A stretch of 57,158 bases of DNA. Source: Fomitopsis serialis. Lineage: Eukaryota; Basidiomycota; Agaricomycetes; Polyporales; Fomitopsidaceae. Position numbers and translations under genes: made by a program. The stretch lies in NCBI RefSeq assembly GCF_022376445.1, contig NW_025955211.1, forward strand, positions 1-57,158. The letters are read 5' to 3'. The number at the start of each line of letters is the position of its first letter. Within the stretch, counting starts at the first letter, position 1. This document shows, one piece after another, positions 1 to 12,179 of this stretch. The notes beneath the pieces were generated by a model. The model was not told the DNA's origin. It was given only the letters and a program-made list of their open reading frames with translations, and searched no databases.

Positions 1-381
1 GCCGCAACGTTGGAGACGAGGCAGAGCCGGCCGGCATGCACTCCGGCCGGACCGCTGGCAACGTGCTGGCAATGACAATGTCTGCAACGTTGACCCGGAC
101 CCCTCCGGCCGGCGCCGGCCGCACCGTTTCAGACGGCCAGATCTCACTCCGGGTTTACCATTCGGAACGTCAAATCTTACTCAGTAGGCTCGAGGATGGT
201 GAGCTGAGCAAGTACCTCTGTGACTACTATAATACTGGCTGATGACTTCAACTTGGCCTGTGTGAGGTTATTGTTATTGTCACAGTTCAATCGTTTGGTA
301 AAGCATGGAAGTTAGCCTCACAGACTAGTATATGTCAGTCAATGCATTTGATAAGTGAGATTCAAGCAATGATTTCATGAG
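1..381. other. Gene-free GC-rich left edge
   Basis: No coding sequence is supported here. The first 130 bases are GC-rich and hold two copies of the palindrome CAACGTTG (5-12 and 85-92) and the 14-base palindrome GGCCGGCGCCGGCC (107-120). After about base 240 the DNA becomes AT-rich, matching the gene that follows. It could be the margin of an insertion or ordinary intergenic DNA; I cannot tell which. Confidence 0.5.
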
Positions 382-2819
382 CTAGAAGACAGACAACCTG
401 AATACAACTGGGATCATATTTCCATGCATGGCCCACTCCCCAGCAAGTTGGTAGATGGCCTTCTGAAGTATACAGGCACTACTTTGATCAACAAATGAGC
501 TTGCATCTTTGCAGACTGAGACAATGAATACCTTGTTGCCCTGAGGTGTGTTGTCTTTTGTAGCTCCTTCAAGTTGCCTAATAGCAGCATGATCATCTGG
601 ATGAGGGCAGTCAGATGTAGATGAGGCTTGATCAACAATACAGGGGATGGGGTGTGCTGTGATGGAATTACTCACCTTGGACAGCCAGTAAAGGCTGCCT
701 GAACTTCTGTTATCCATGAGCTCTATCAGAGTCCAGCCCTCATAGCTGACAGGAGAGAACTCACCTCCATAAAAACCTCATACTCACTGTTGAGGCTTTT
801 GGACAAAAGACCATTGGAATCTACTTGAGACATGATGGATTGTATCTCCATCAGATGCTTGTGATGCTGCTTAAGCTGTGCAGTCCATTCAGCAGGATTG
901 CTCTTCCTGGGAGAGCCAAGATCCCAGTTGTCCCAGTAGAATCTTGGGAGTATCCAGCCCTTCTTCATCCATCCCTTTTGTATGATAGCCAGTTGATCCC
1001 TGAGGATGATGACTGCATGATCATAGTGGAGAGACTTGAAGTCTTGATCATGATCCATGGCTAGGTTCAGCATGTAGCCAAGATGGGTCTTGGTTTGCTT
1101 GTCCTGGGAACCTTTAGGCATGTCCTCATAGAATGGGAAGATGGTGGTGTGCATGATGGAGAGAAGGTGGCTGTGCCATGCATGAGCCTTGAGAGGGCTG
1201 CCGTCTGGTTGTTCAGGAACAACAGGGAAGGTCCTGAGCAGCTTGCTATGCTTCTTCTCACCCATGACCTGCAATCTGTAGTCCCTGAACAAGGTTAGGC
1301 AATGGGCCCAAGGCTGGCTTTGCCAGTCATATGTATGCTTCTCCATGAGATCCCTTGGTCCTTGAGGACCTTAAGCTCCTGTATGCTGGTTTGAAGATAC
1401 CTGAGCATGCATTCAATGACCTTTAAGTGGCAATCAGCCATAGCAGGGGCCCAGATAATGGAATGACTCACCTCCATAAGCATATAATTTTGGACCAGCT
1501 CTACTCTTCTTGGGGAAGGCACTGGAATCCCCTTGTCAATAGCAGAGACAATGTAGGCTTGCTGAATATATAGCCTGACACCATCCCATGTATTGGTCCA
1601 CAACCTGTTTGACCTGTACTGGAAGGTATGCATGCTGGCCATGGGTGCTATCCAATGAGCAACCTACAAGGAAATTGGAATAAATGACCTAGTCATACTA
1701 TAACATGAGCACACACCTTGTTCCATTGTGGAACAGTATCTTCTAGCATCTTGATGACATCCACCATCATGGTAGGAGTCAGAATTGGCATGGACATGCC
1801 ACTGAGATAGAGGCCTAAAGCTGGGCTTTTGAAGTGGTGATACCAGTCATACTTGATGTACAACTGTTCCACAGTGTTCCAATACTTGTGGGCCTCATCT
1901 CCATCCACAGCATTGGCCTTGATGGTCTCCACAAGCTTATCAACTCCAACAAAGAGGTCATCCTTGTAGGAGTTCATGGCTTTCATCCACTGGGCCTCCT
2001 GTGCTTTTGAGCCTAGCATTGGAAGCATGGGCTTAAAGTGCCTCCTGTAAAGCACTTCAAAGAGGTCCATGACCTCCTGTTTGATAAACTCTGGGTGGGA
2101 TGAGTCCACACTGAGGGCTTCATCAAGCTTGGCAACCATCTCAGCCCTAGCTGCCTTCTGCTGGGACTTGTCCATAGTGTTGAACCTGCTAATCCAAATC
2201 TGGTGACTGGGCAGCTTTATGTCACTGCACAGTAGTGCCAGGGTGAGGGACCACTGCTTGAACAACACATTGTACACCTAGATAATGATAATCATTATAA
2301 GGGAGATAACAACAGGCTTGATAGCATCTCACCCCCCAAGGCCTCTGGACCACTTATCAAACAGGTTTGAAGACAGCTGTTTGCTGTCTAAGAAAGGTTG
2401 GTACTGCATAATCTCCAGTAGTAGTTTCCTGAGTTCTTCATCTGCTAGGATCCTCTTGGACAGAGGCTTGCTGGCTTTTTCTCTATAGTCAATGATGAGC
2501 TGCTCCTCTTCTTGAGCTGTCTTGCAATTAAGCAGATCAATCATCATGTGCTTGGCTTCCTGCTCAGGATTACAATGAAACATGAGTTAGATCAGTGATC
2601 AATGTAATGGCCCACCACATTGTTGACATATTCTTGGTTATCAGCTGGTATCTATACAAATAACATGTTTCTACTCTGGGAGCAGAGTCAGAGTAGGGAA
2701 TGACTGACCTTTCTCTGGGCTGGGGCCTTGCTTCTGACATGTCCAGGATCTTGTGTTGGGAACTATGTCACCACTGAGTACAACATTCATACATGCATAG
2801 ATTGTATTGAACTCACCAT
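382..2819 (-). CDS. Unrecognised multi-exon protein in AT-rich block
   Basis: I do not recognise this family. A coherent spliced model can be read on the minus strand. A one-codon first exon (ATG at 2819, directly followed by GTGAGT) joins a short exon beginning FPTQDPGHV. Later exons include the stretches EAKHMMIDLLNCK, VYNVLFKQWSLTL, WNTVEQLYIKYDWYHHF and HTYDWQSQPWAHCL, and the protein ends in FRLSVF. It is about 600 residues, largely helical in character and rich in Lys, Gln and Met, with no signal peptide or clear membrane segment. The introns carry good GTGAGT and TAG/CAG sites, so the gene is well preserved. One break near 1347 (TCTCATGGAG) would be cured by a single extra A. The base composition is clearly AT-richer than all neighbours, which suggests a different origin: transfer or capture by a mobile element. 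Confidence 0.55.
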
Positions 2820-3274
2820 GATGGACTCAGTAGAGGTGTATGCACTTTGAACCACAAAGGGATGATGAAAGTTGAGTGCAAGGAGCAAAGCAGAAGGAGG
2901 ATGGTCTTATATACCCACAGAAATTAAGTTCATACTCAGCCTTGACATGTGCTTGTCCTGTCATGTGATTGTGAATGTGGCCTGATGAGCTGAAATCAAC
3001 ACTACATTGTAGACCTAATTGCCTAGCCATCCTCTTCAAGTAGTACCATAGGTCAGAGCTTTGGGCTGTGCTATCATGATGTCTGATAGTTAGTCATTGC
3101 CCTTGTACAGTGAATATGGGAAACCCACAATAACTCATCTGTGATACTATGTCTCCATGGCCAGGATTGAACTTGCAGTGGATTAGTGGATTGTCCTGTG
3201 CCAGACACAGATTGATACAGGATAGTTAACTAGTATGCTACATCATTTTCCTTTGCATGCTCATGCCACCAGTA
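2820..3274. other. AT-rich intergenic region
   Basis: Apart from the TATA element I see no gene here. The AT-rich composition continues up to the stop codon of the DUF3292 gene, where it changes to the GC-rich style of the rest of the window. Confidence 0.5.
2907..2913 (-). promoter_or_regulatory. TATA box of the unrecognised gene
   Basis: On the minus strand the sequence GGTATATAAGACC contains a consensus TATATAA about 90 bases upstream of the proposed ATG at 2819. A pyrimidine-rich stretch, suitable for transcription start, lies between them. This supports the one-codon first exon. Confidence 0.5.
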
Positions 3275-5675
3275 TTACAGTTGCTCCCACTTATGCCCAC
3301 CAATGGCAATGAGCCTATTGAACAACTCATCCCTACCCTTGATTGCAGTCAGATAGTGTGTCTTCCCATCCTTGTCCTCAATCCCGAGCCCATCCACTAC
3401 CGCACGCTGCAGCGCATATCCAATAACCATCTTACCCTTCCATCCATACCCGCCCACCTTCCGTAACCCTGAATCTCGGCAAGCGGAATCGCAAACACCG
3501 CAGGTGGCGCCTCGGGCTCCCCGCTCTCGCCCTTCGCCTTCGCAGCAACAGCTTTGGCGTAGCTCGCAAGGTTCTTCGAGAGGTCCTTCTCCCACACGAA
3601 CGAAACGCAGGGCGTCGCCGCGCTCGTCACGAGCACGACATAGCCCCGTTTCCCGTTATACCGCGACGCATACGTCGTCGGTCCGTCCCAAGGCCCACGC
3701 GACTACCCGTTGGGCCGTCAATGGTCCCGTCCGGCGTTCGCTGGGCACGGCGCCAAGCGTCGTTTGGCCGCGCCCGACCGAGCTTGCCTTGAGGTGGTCG
3801 ATGCCGATCACGCTGTTGACGCTTGCCTTCGCGGAGCCCTTGACGATCTTGGCGAGCTTGCTCGTTTTGTGCTTGCCGTCCTGCTCCGCAGCGTCGTCTG
3901 CGTGTTCAGCCTGTCGGTACCTTCAATCTCGTAGTTCGAGCATCAAAGTCGAGGTGATTGTCGGCGTACTCTGCTACTTCGGCCTTGGCGCCGTCGGGGT
4001 GTGACTCGGGTCGTCCGTCGGGATGCTCATGGAAGGCGGCGGCGGAGAGGGTGTGGGTCGCCTCTGCAATCCGGAGCAACGCGAGAGTAAGCTGCGCGTT
4101 GGTCGGTACACCTTTGAGGATTGATCTGTGCTTGTGTGAGTGAGTGCGCATCATGGATAGAGGTCACGAACCTCCGCATCTCGAGCATCTGCAGCCAGTT
4201 AGGATAGTTGGTGTTAAGCCAGTGAATCCCGCGGGTAATGAGCGGCTGCCCAAACATCGCGAAACCCATTGCGAACGACCCGCCCTTCACGAACAGAGCA
4301 GCCGGAACGGCTGTGGTCACTATCATGACCGGTAGCACCAGCGCCGCGAGCCGCAGGCGGGGCGTTTGCGAGAACGGCGCAGTGGGGGTTAGGACACTAG
4401 CAATGTACGTTGAGAGACGTCAAAGGAAGATAGCGAACGCACTTACTTTCCAAAACGTTCCCATGTATCTACCAGGTCAGCGAGAGCACGCATGACGGGC
4501 CTCGCCTTCTCCCACATCGCGCTCTCGACGTGCTTCTTCGTCGCGTCGTGCTTGCCATCAGTCCTCGCGCCATGCGCGACGTGCTTCGCGTCCGCCGTCG
4601 CGCCCGCGATCTGCATCGGGTCGGCATCGCGCCCGTAGACCGCTGTTCTCCTCTTCCTGCTGCGCGAGCTTCTCGTCGGCACGTCCTCAGGTCTGCGTTC
4701 GGTGCGACCTGCTGGCCCGTCGCGGTCGCAAGCGCGAACGATCCGACGCCGGAGACGAAGTTGTTCGCCTCCTGCTCGACGGCCTCGCCCTTGTGGGCCT
4801 CGCGGCGCCCGTGAGGCTGTCCTTGCTGCCGATGGCGCCTGCACGGGGACCTGCAGTTGCCGCTGGTGGCGCTGACGGCGGCGAGGGCGCGGGCGGGAAG
4901 AGCCACTTGCGGAAGGCGGGTGGAGGATGAGTACGATGAGGTCGTGCAGATGAGCGCGCCGAGGAGGTTGCTCCACCACGCGACGTAGTAGGCCTGTGAG
5001 CCGAACGAGAGTAGCAGGTAGCAGACTGGATACACAGTAGATCCGTACAACACAGAAGCCCGTCGTCCTGCGCGGCTCGTTCCACGACCGTACGCGAGCG
5101 ATGTGCTTGCCGAAGCCTGCAATACTGACAATCTGATAGACGAGGACCTGAGCATCTGCAGTCTGAACGATGACGAGGAAGATACGTACGACGGTCATGT
5201 AGAATCGCTCTAAGTGGCGCGAAGCTTGTCGGGAGAGAACTCCTCGTTTTCAGATATCTCGAGGTCGAGGTGGCCAGAGGGGCTCCGGAATAGCTTTGAC
5301 ATGATACAGTTGCTACGAAACGTGAGAGAGGTAGACAAAAAACGAGGATCCACGCACCTTATTGAACCTCCGAACGAGCAAGAAGAGATCTTCGTTCGAT
5401 AGCCATTCACGATCGTCGGAGGTAGGTGGCCCATATCTTTGTTCCACCCGATGTCCTTGACGTCGGGGTCTTTGAGGTCAGACGGCATCCGCGCTGGTCT
5501 CGCCGTCCGGCGGAAGCTCGACGGTGTGCGCAACGATGTTCGCCTCGGACTCGAGAACGGGATTGCCGTCGGGCGCAGTGGCGAGGGGAGCTTCGGGCTT
5601 CGAGTCGACATGGATGGGGACTTCGGTGTACGCGGGCGGGGCGTCTTCAGGGAGGTGTGCGGCACTACCGTCCAT
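3275..5675 (-). CDS. DUF3292-family protein, frame broken by small indels
   Basis: This belongs to the fungal DUF3292 family, large proteins of unknown function with central hydrophobic segments. Family landmarks appear in order: an acidic Pro-rich N-terminus starting MDGSAAHLPED; DVKDIGWNKD; the block LDLEISENEEFSPDKL; AGFGKHIARVRSWNEPRRT; WEKARPVMRALADLVDTWERF; a membrane-like stretch followed by GIHWLNTNYPNWLQMLEMR; KGVPTNAQLTLALLRI; and a C-terminus ending RDELFNRLIAIGGHKWEQL. These blocks lie in different frames, and introns do not explain all the shifts. Near 5400, for example, GGCTATCGAACGAA needs one more base to encode the expected GLSNED. The start at 5675 is the first Met before the conserved region. 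I list it as a CDS because the breaks look like single-base losses; a recent pseudogene is the alternative. Confidence 0.7.
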
Positions 5676-5876
5676 GTTGTGAGCGGACTTGGTCGTGTCG
5701 GCGAGCGAAGAGTTCAGTGTTGCAAGGCGCGGTCGGTGTCGGCGTGTTAGAAGTTGTTGAAAGAGGTGGAGGTCGTGGATGAGAGTGAAGAGGGCGGGCG
5801 GGCGTCGGCGGGTTTGAACGGGGTGCCAGGAACGGAAGAGAGCCACCCGCCACCACCGCCGTGCCTGCGAGTCGGC

Positions 5877-6889
5877 CTATGACGTCGCTCCACTCTCCAG
5901 ACGCGTCCTCGCGCGACGCGTCAGCCACGTGCACGAGACTCCCCTTGCGAGGTGAAGCAAGTTAGCAAAGCGGTAAGAGCTGTACTCAGACGGAATCGCC
6001 ACGAGTGGTCGGGAAGACACGAACTCACTAGCATCTGTGGTCAGGCGCACAGCCTGCTCCAGTCGTCCTCTTGTGAGCAAGTAGCCCGCGAACCATAAAG
6101 TAGCATTCGTGCCCTCGTTCACCATCCTCTACTCCAGAAGTCGTGCTTCGGGTATATTCTCGAACAACCTCCGACAAGCAACATCGGTGCAGATGATCAT
6201 CGGGTTAACGCGTCGTCCCCAGGCTAGATCAGTCCAATGAAGTTTTGAGCCTAAGTGAATGGATCTCAAAGCAGCACGCTGCCGTCTGCGTGCGTGTGTG
6301 CGTGAATGAAACATACTGACGAACTGTCCACTGAGCATCAAAGCTGCGCTGCTCGCCACGGCGCGTCCATACCACCGGGCATCCGCCGTAGTTCAGGAAT
6401 GACGGTTATCTCAATACCAAACACGATCGACGAGCACGGTCCCGCCCGTCATGCTTCTGCAGCCGTCGGGGATCCATTGTGTTCTTTCGTGTCCGTAGAT
6501 CTTCAGCGCATGGCACTTCACACCCAAGTACACGGTCACGACTTCCGATCCTTCCTGGCAGATGAGCTTTGGTCGGCGAGCAACACGATATACTCGCCTT
6601 GGAATTCGCGCAGCGACGCTCCTATGAAGACGCGGAGGGAGCGACGCGGCAGTGAGTCTGGCTTAGCATAGCGAGTGAGTGGTTTCGATTCGGAAGCCAG
6701 TAAAAGAGACGGTCCATGCGCACGGGACGGACGAGTAGCGTTGTCGGAGACGGCGTTGAAAGACGGCACAGCGAGACGGAGCGCAGCATCGAACTCGGGT
6801 TTGTTGGGCAGGATCTGTATATTGCACGCCTCGCTCGAGGTCTCAAAGGTCATGAGTCGGCGAGTATGGAATACATTAGTGAAATACAC
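5877..6889 (-). CDS. Tentative hypothetical protein, interrupted
   Basis: Weak evidence. Two minus-strand stretches look protein-like: one starting MTFETSSEACNIQILPN (about 6540-6850), and a downstream stretch containing VNEGTNATLWFAGYLLTRGRLEQAV (about 6000-6125). An in-frame TAG at 6129-6131 separates the second from the preceding codons. No family could be named. It lies between the DUF3292 gene and LSM6 on the same strand. It may be a decayed gene, a multi-exon gene with sequence errors, or not a gene at all. Confidence 0.22.
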
Positions 6890-7008
6890 AGGACGACATC
6901 GCGTCCCGATGGTGCGTCTCCGGTGCTGCCTCGGACGCGACAGAGGCGGTAGGACTCTGAGTGATGTCGGAGGCGCTGTTAGATTACAACAACGGCTGGC
7001 GGCTCGTC

Positions 7009-7418
7009 CTAGAGCGGCTCAGCGGCCGATATATAGAGCACTGGCAGGATCGAGGGTACATGAGCGCGTCAGAAAAAACTAAGTACGGGCGAGGGAGCAC
7101 GCACCATTATTCCCGCGAATGAACGCATCCCCATAGCGATTCGTGAGCGTCCCACCGACATGCTCCTCGGTCTGCTCGAGGGCGATGTTCATGTACCCGT
7201 CCAGGCACGAGAGCAGGCCTGCTTGGCCGGTCAGCGGAACGCTACGGAGACGAAGACTCGGCGCACGCACCACGGTAGTCGACGCCGGAGGTGAGGCGGA
7301 CGACGACGCGTTTTCCGACGACGCCCTTGAGGAAGTCGGTGGGTGAGCCCGTCGTGGTCGGCGGCGGTGGTGGTGGGGAGGGCTCTGCGGGGGCGGGCGG
7401 TGGGCTGGGGTCGTCCAT
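7009..7418 (-). CDS. LSM6: U6 snRNA-associated Sm-like protein LSm6
   Basis: LSm6 is a subunit of the heteroheptameric Lsm1-7 ring (cytoplasmic mRNA decay) and the Lsm2-8 ring (U6 snRNA binding in the nucleus). Three exons (7271-7418, 7105-7218, 7009-7040) join in frame to give 97 residues. The Sm fold is nearly invariant: SPTDFLKGVVGKRVVVRL and SGVDYRG (Sm1), CLDGYMNIALEQTEEHV, then YGDAFIRGNNVLYIS (Sm2 with the IRGNN signature). A Pro-rich N-terminal extension of about 25 residues makes it longer than the usual ~80. Introns are short with GTGCGT donors. The start is the ATG at 7418, the only Met before the Sm domain that excludes the upstream Arg-rich stretch. The identity is secure. Confidence 0.93.
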
Positions 7419-8127
7419 GGGGGACGTTGAGCGGAAGAGCGAACGCGTGGGAATAGGCAGGCGCGTTCGATCGACGCGAGCTCGGAGCATGTTATGGGAG
7501 ACGCCGGTGCTAAAAGCTACTATTAATAACTACGAAACCTTGACCGTGACCGGTTGACCTTTCCAGTCAAAGCTTCATCCGCCGAAAAATATACTTCCCG
7601 TGTTTCGTGAAGACAGCCCGTAGGGAATCGAGGAACTGTTGAGACTGAGACATTGAGACATGTGCATTGGTTGAGAAGGGCGGCATAACCGCCGGCGTTC
7701 GCATTATGTATGTAAATGAGCAGCGCAGTTAGCTAAAGCTCGCGTGCAGCCGCGTACGGTCGATGCTAGCAGTGAGCATGATAAGCTGGTAGAGCCGTAG
7801 ATGTCTGTGGACCAGTCGCTGAAGCTGACGAATGCGCCGTTCTGCTCTGCGGTGTGATCATGCTCGAAGTGCTGATCGAGTATGGAGTGAAAGGGCGTGT
7901 TGAATGACACCGTCTTTCGGTCCATGCGGAAGTGACGCGCCGGAGACGAAAGGATGGCGGAGAGGCAAGCAAACCGAGTGGAAGGAATGTCGTTGAGGCC
8001 TAGGCAAAGCGAGGTAGAAGATGGGTGACAGCGCAGTGAACGCAGCAGACGAGCAGAACGCTGCTCCCCAATATCAGCAAGATCAAGCCGGCCAGCATCC
8101 GCATCAACGCCGCAAATATATTCTTCA
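7419..8127. other. Intergenic region between LSM6 and YIF1
   Basis: This holds the LSM6 promoter and the YIF1 3' region. A 147-codon open stretch on the minus strand (7704-8147) overlaps the end of YIF1 and resembles no family; I treat it as chance or 3'UTR. The bases near 7500-7620 are AT-richer and promoter-like. Confidence 0.4.
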
Positions 8128-9473
8128 TCATACGCGGACGAGGACACCCATGTACACGATCTGCGTGACGGCTACAAGGAACAAGAAAGTGACGCGTCGT
8201 GAACGCTGGGACGGATTCACCGGCGTCGCCGTCGCGGACGCGTCTGGAAGTACCATTGAGCGGAGAGAGCGCAGCTGCGGGGACCAGAGGAACGGCGGGA
8301 GAGGAGCGATGGCGGTGAGCGAGAACACGTAGGCTCAGTGTGGGGGACTTACGAGGAAGAACGCGGTCGCGAAGAAGGAGTACGCGAATGTAACGATGTA
8401 CAATGAGCGGCCGAAGCCGAGGAGACCAGCAATAAGGGTGATGATGACGCTGTTGAGGGTTCGCTTGATGTCAGTACGCGCGTTATAGCCAGAGAGAATG
8501 AGGCCCACCCGACAAACTTGTATCCGTCGTAGGCTAACAAGTCGAGGATCTGGTTGATGCTTCCCTGGAACACACGGAGTGTCAGCGAGACGGGACGTCA
8601 TGGCTGAAAGATACGCACGGAGATGTTGAGAAAGTAACAGCCGAGTTTGACAAACATGAAGTCCATGAGCACGACGGCGAGCGCCTTCGATGCGGTGATC
8701 CCAGAATCTCTGGATGAAACTTGGAATGCAGACCGGAATGAAGGGCAGCTAGGAGCACATATGTTACGATGGCCATGACTGTCGGAACGTGAGTATCGAA
8801 TACTTATCATGAGCATCGGACGGCACGTACGCGGGATGTAGAGGTCAGGCGCATTGGGTCATCCCGCGGTGCTTGCCACTCGGCTTGGCCGTTCCGGAAC
8901 GATGAACACGACGGACCAGGGCTTGTGTCTCCACGGAAAGAGCAAGATCCGCAGCTTGTTCATCACGTAGGAGTTGGAGACGTTGAAGTGGTGTTTGAGC
9001 ACGGATATTGGGATGAGGCCGCCCAGCTGAAGTGGTCAACGGTCAGCTATGGATATGCAGACAAGCAAGGCGGCACACACATTTTTCTGCACGTAGTCTT
9101 GTCCCGCCGCAACAGCACTGCGACCCATCTGCATGCTGAATTGAGCGGTAGCGTCGTTTATTCCCCATGCTGAAAAGTCGACCGGCGCGTTTGGGATGTT
9201 GACCCCGCCATGAGCGGCGGCCGGTTGCCGTGGGGGCGAGCCGACAGGATTGTATACACCTTGTTGACTCGGATACGCTTGTGGGACGCGACTACCCTGT
9301 GCTTGCGATGGGAGAGGCTGGGCAAACGACGGCTGGGCGGGCGGAGAGCTGGTGTAGCGCTGGTAGCCTGCGGCGAGACGGGGGTGGGGGGGCTCGGGGA
9401 TGTAGGCAGGATGAGTGGGGACGGGGTGCTGCAGCGGCGGCGGGCTCCTGTTGTTGAGGGGGAAGTAGGACAT
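8128..9473 (-). CDS. YIF1: Yif1-family ER-Golgi membrane protein
   Basis: Yif1 pairs with Yip1 in ER and Golgi membranes and acts with COPII vesicles and Rab-type GTPases. The N-terminus (MSYFPLNNRSPPP) is Pro/Gln-rich. It is followed by WGINDATAQFSMQMGRSAVAAGQDYVQKN, split here only by its length in the gene, then HHFNVSNSYVMNKLRILLFPW and DLYIP. The membrane-spanning C-terminal half includes VTYVLLAALHSGL, KALAVVLMDFMFVKLGCY, LLAYDGYKFVG, LLGFGRSLYIV and a final ITQ-type helix ending QIVYMGVLVRV. At least four single-base losses break the frame: near 8700 (GGGG to GGG), 8857 (CCCC to CCC), 8895 (GGG to GG) and 8915 (CCC to CC). Restoring them gives the normal family sequence. It shares a 225 bp divergent promoter region with the C9-methyltransferase gene. 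Confidence 0.88.
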
Positions 9474-9698
9474 GGCACTGAGAACGACGAGGAGGACGAC
9501 GTGGACGAAGGCGAGGACGTGACCGTCGGCAGGCGGTGGACGCAATGGCGTCCAGTGGGCGCTAGTGGGCGCGCAGCGAGGACGCGCTACGTGTTCTGCA
9601 CGTGACGGGTGCCAGCGAATAAAACAAGTCGCGTCGTGCTGCGGCGCGTCCGAGTCGCGTCTGCTTTCCGCCGTGAGCGTCGTGTCGCACTCACAGAC
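9474..9698. promoter_or_regulatory. Divergent promoter region YIF1 / C9-methyltransferase
   Basis: The 225 bases between the two start codons must hold both promoters. I see no clear TATA box. Co-regulation of two ER/Golgi and sphingolipid membrane genes is possible but is inference. Confidence 0.45.
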
Positions 9699-11609
9699 AT
9701 GACCGGGTCCACTGCCTCGTCCAGCATGCACATGTCCTCGTACTCTGTCACCAAGACAGGCACGTCTGCCATCAAGAACGCGCCCCTCATCGGCCTTGCG
9801 GAGGGCAATGGCTCGTTCAGCAACATCCACCTCGCCGCCCTCGTCCTTGGTGTGCCCTGGATCGTCAAGCGCATTCTACCCATCATCAACCGTGGCGGCT
9901 TCAAGACGTATCTCTTCCTCGTCCTTGTGCTCGGCATTCCTGTCACCTTCGCGTACTGGACCCTCATGAGCATGTACGGCCCGAGGAAGAACACAAAAAT
10001 CGAGCTCCCTGGCCGGAGCATCGAAGAGTACATCACCATCAAGGACCCGGAACTCAAGGCAAAGTATCATGGCAAGGAGAGAATTCCTATGCAGGTCTTC
10101 CACGACGCGTATTTTGACGACAAGATTGATTTCAACGGTGAGTCCAATACCCCTATGTATCCGGCGCGCCTTTGACGTGTCCTTCTGCCTAGGCGACGTT
10201 CTCGATATAATGGAACAACGACACGACTGGGCTAAAATGATTTTTACCCCCGAGCTCTTCAAATACGTCCTCTTTAATCTCATTCCCGATGTGATCTACC
10301 ACGAGCGCAGTCAGGACGAGGAGCAAGTGCGTGGACACTACGACCGTGAGTCAGAATTCCTTGACTTCCCTCATCCATGACTGAACGCTTCTCTACGCTG
10401 CTTAGGTGGCGACAACTTTTACAGTTGGTTCCTTGGCCCACGTATGGTTTACACCTCTGGTATCGTCGGCACTCTCGATGAAGAAGAGACCCTCGAGCAA
10501 CTGCAAGATAACAAGCTGACTGTCGTCTGCGAGAAGGTCTGTTCTACTTACATCGCTAGTGTCTGCCCTCCTCACTCCCTGTCCGCCGTAGCTCGGTCTC
10601 AAGCCTGAGGACCGTGTCCTCGACGTCGGCTGCGGCTGGGGTACCTTCTGTGCATTCGCTGCGAAGAACTACAACTGTGCTTCTGTCACTGGTATCACAC
10701 TCGGCCGGAATCAGACGAAGTTCGGCAACGAGCGCATTCAGAAGAATGTGAGTGTCGTACTAGCATGTGGATCGTGGACCATCCTGACCTCTGCCATGTC
10801 AAGGGCGGTGACTCTACACGCCACAAGATCTTGTGCCTGGACTACCGCGACATCCCTGGTGGCAAGGCTGCGTACACGAAGATTGTTAGTCTCGAGATGG
10901 CCGAGGTATGTGTACTTCTCGTCGGCTATCGAATGGCGTTGTCTCACTACGTGTCTAGCACGTCGGCATCCGGCGTTACCAGACGTTCCTTAGGCAGATG
11001 TACGACCTCCTCGCGGACGACGGTGTCTTCGTCCTTCAGGTCGCAGGTATCCGTCCCCATGGCAATACGAGGATCTCATCTGGTAAGTTCCATTCTTCAG
11101 TTCGCGACTCTGTCCTCAACTTTGTGGGCATAGGGGCTTGTTCATGAACAAGTACATCTTCCCTGGTGCCGACGCGTCATGCTCGCTCGGCTGGGTCGTG
11201 AACCAGGTTGAGAAAGCCGGGTTTGAGGTGAAGAACATCGACGTGCTGGGCGTGCACTACAGCGCGACGATCTGGCGGTGGTACAAGAATGGATCTCGAA
11301 CAAGGATCTGGTCATCGAAACTACGGCGAGCGGTGCGTGACGTGACGGTTTTTCGTGCATCGCAGACGTGATGGCGGGAAACAGGTGGTACAGGATCTGG
11401 GTTTCTTCCTTGCATACTCACCATCATCAGCCGGTAAGTAGCGTCTTCCGCGGCTGTCAGACACCGACTGATGGTAATTGCTCAGTAACGGCGGCGCGGC
11501 GGTCTTCCAGTTGACGCTGCACAAGAACCTCAACGCGTACCCGCGGATCCTCGGCCTCCCCACCCACAATCGATCCACGTCACTACGAAGCGTGAGATTT
11601 CGTGCGTAG
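9699..11609 (+). CDS. SMT1: Sphingolipid C9-methyltransferase
   Basis: This enzyme uses S-adenosylmethionine to add the C9 methyl branch to the sphingoid base of fungal glucosylceramide, at the ER. Two N-terminal hydrophobic segments (IHLAALVLGVPWIV and TYLFLVLVLGIPVTFAYW) are followed by the cyclopropane-synthase-like domain: RGDNFYSWFLGPRMVYTSG, the SAM-binding VLDVGCGWGTFCAFAAKN, CLDYRDIPGG, EMAEHVGIRRY and GLFMNKYIFPGADASCSLGW. Exons read cleanly at 9699-10137, 10193-10345, 10406-10536, 10592-10747, 10804-10905 and from 10959. Three later single-base losses break the frame: near 11061 (CATGG for CATTGG), 11290 (AATGG for AATTGG) and 11322 (ACTAC for ACTTAC). The C-terminus (about 11560 on) is uncertain for the same reason. 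The family call is secure; the symbol follows the yeast-like Smt1 naming. Confidence 0.9.
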
Positions 11610-12179
11610 CTACACGTTGGTAGCGGTGCCTTTCGCTGACTTGCTGTCTGTCAGGCGGTCGAGTGAGAAAGGGCTGCTCTCGACTTTGTGCCCGGGCGGG
11701 TTTTCCCGGGTGGGGATATCTATTGCAGATGGGAAACTAGATTAGCTGTCTCCCATTATTGAGTGTCGTTCGGTGCTTTGCTGTCATGTCGTATATATGA
11801 TGGAAAGGGCGGCGTACATTGCCCCAGACGACCCAGACTGGGTGAGTTGATGCCGTCCAGCTCACTGGTACTCAGTACCTGACAGTATGCTCGGTCGATC
11901 CGGCCACGACTCGTAGTTCGCAGGGTCTGCATCAGTATTGCATTGTGGTATGCACATTTCGTAGGTTTATTGTCCCTCTTGAACAGAAAGAATGCGTCAT
12001 CACTACGCTGGACTGCTTAGGAGTCAGTAGATCCTAAGAAGTAAGATCTAGATCTGGCGGCACTAGTGACGAAGTTCGTCACAACGCTTGGGCACCACCA
12101 CAACTTTCGACTCGGATGGATGACTGCACTACCTGTTGTTGATCAAGTACAGGGCCAATGTCTTATTTCACTTGACGAC
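11610..12179. other. Intergenic, no gene seen
   Basis: Downstream DNA of the methyltransferase gene. It contains a 12-base palindrome AGATCTAGATCT (12044-12055). No coding sequence or named element was recognised. Confidence 0.5.

Noticed and set aside
7704..8147. 147-codon minus-strand frame just downstream of YIF1
   Set aside because: It overlaps the YIF1 stop codon region and shows no family features; more likely 3'UTR.
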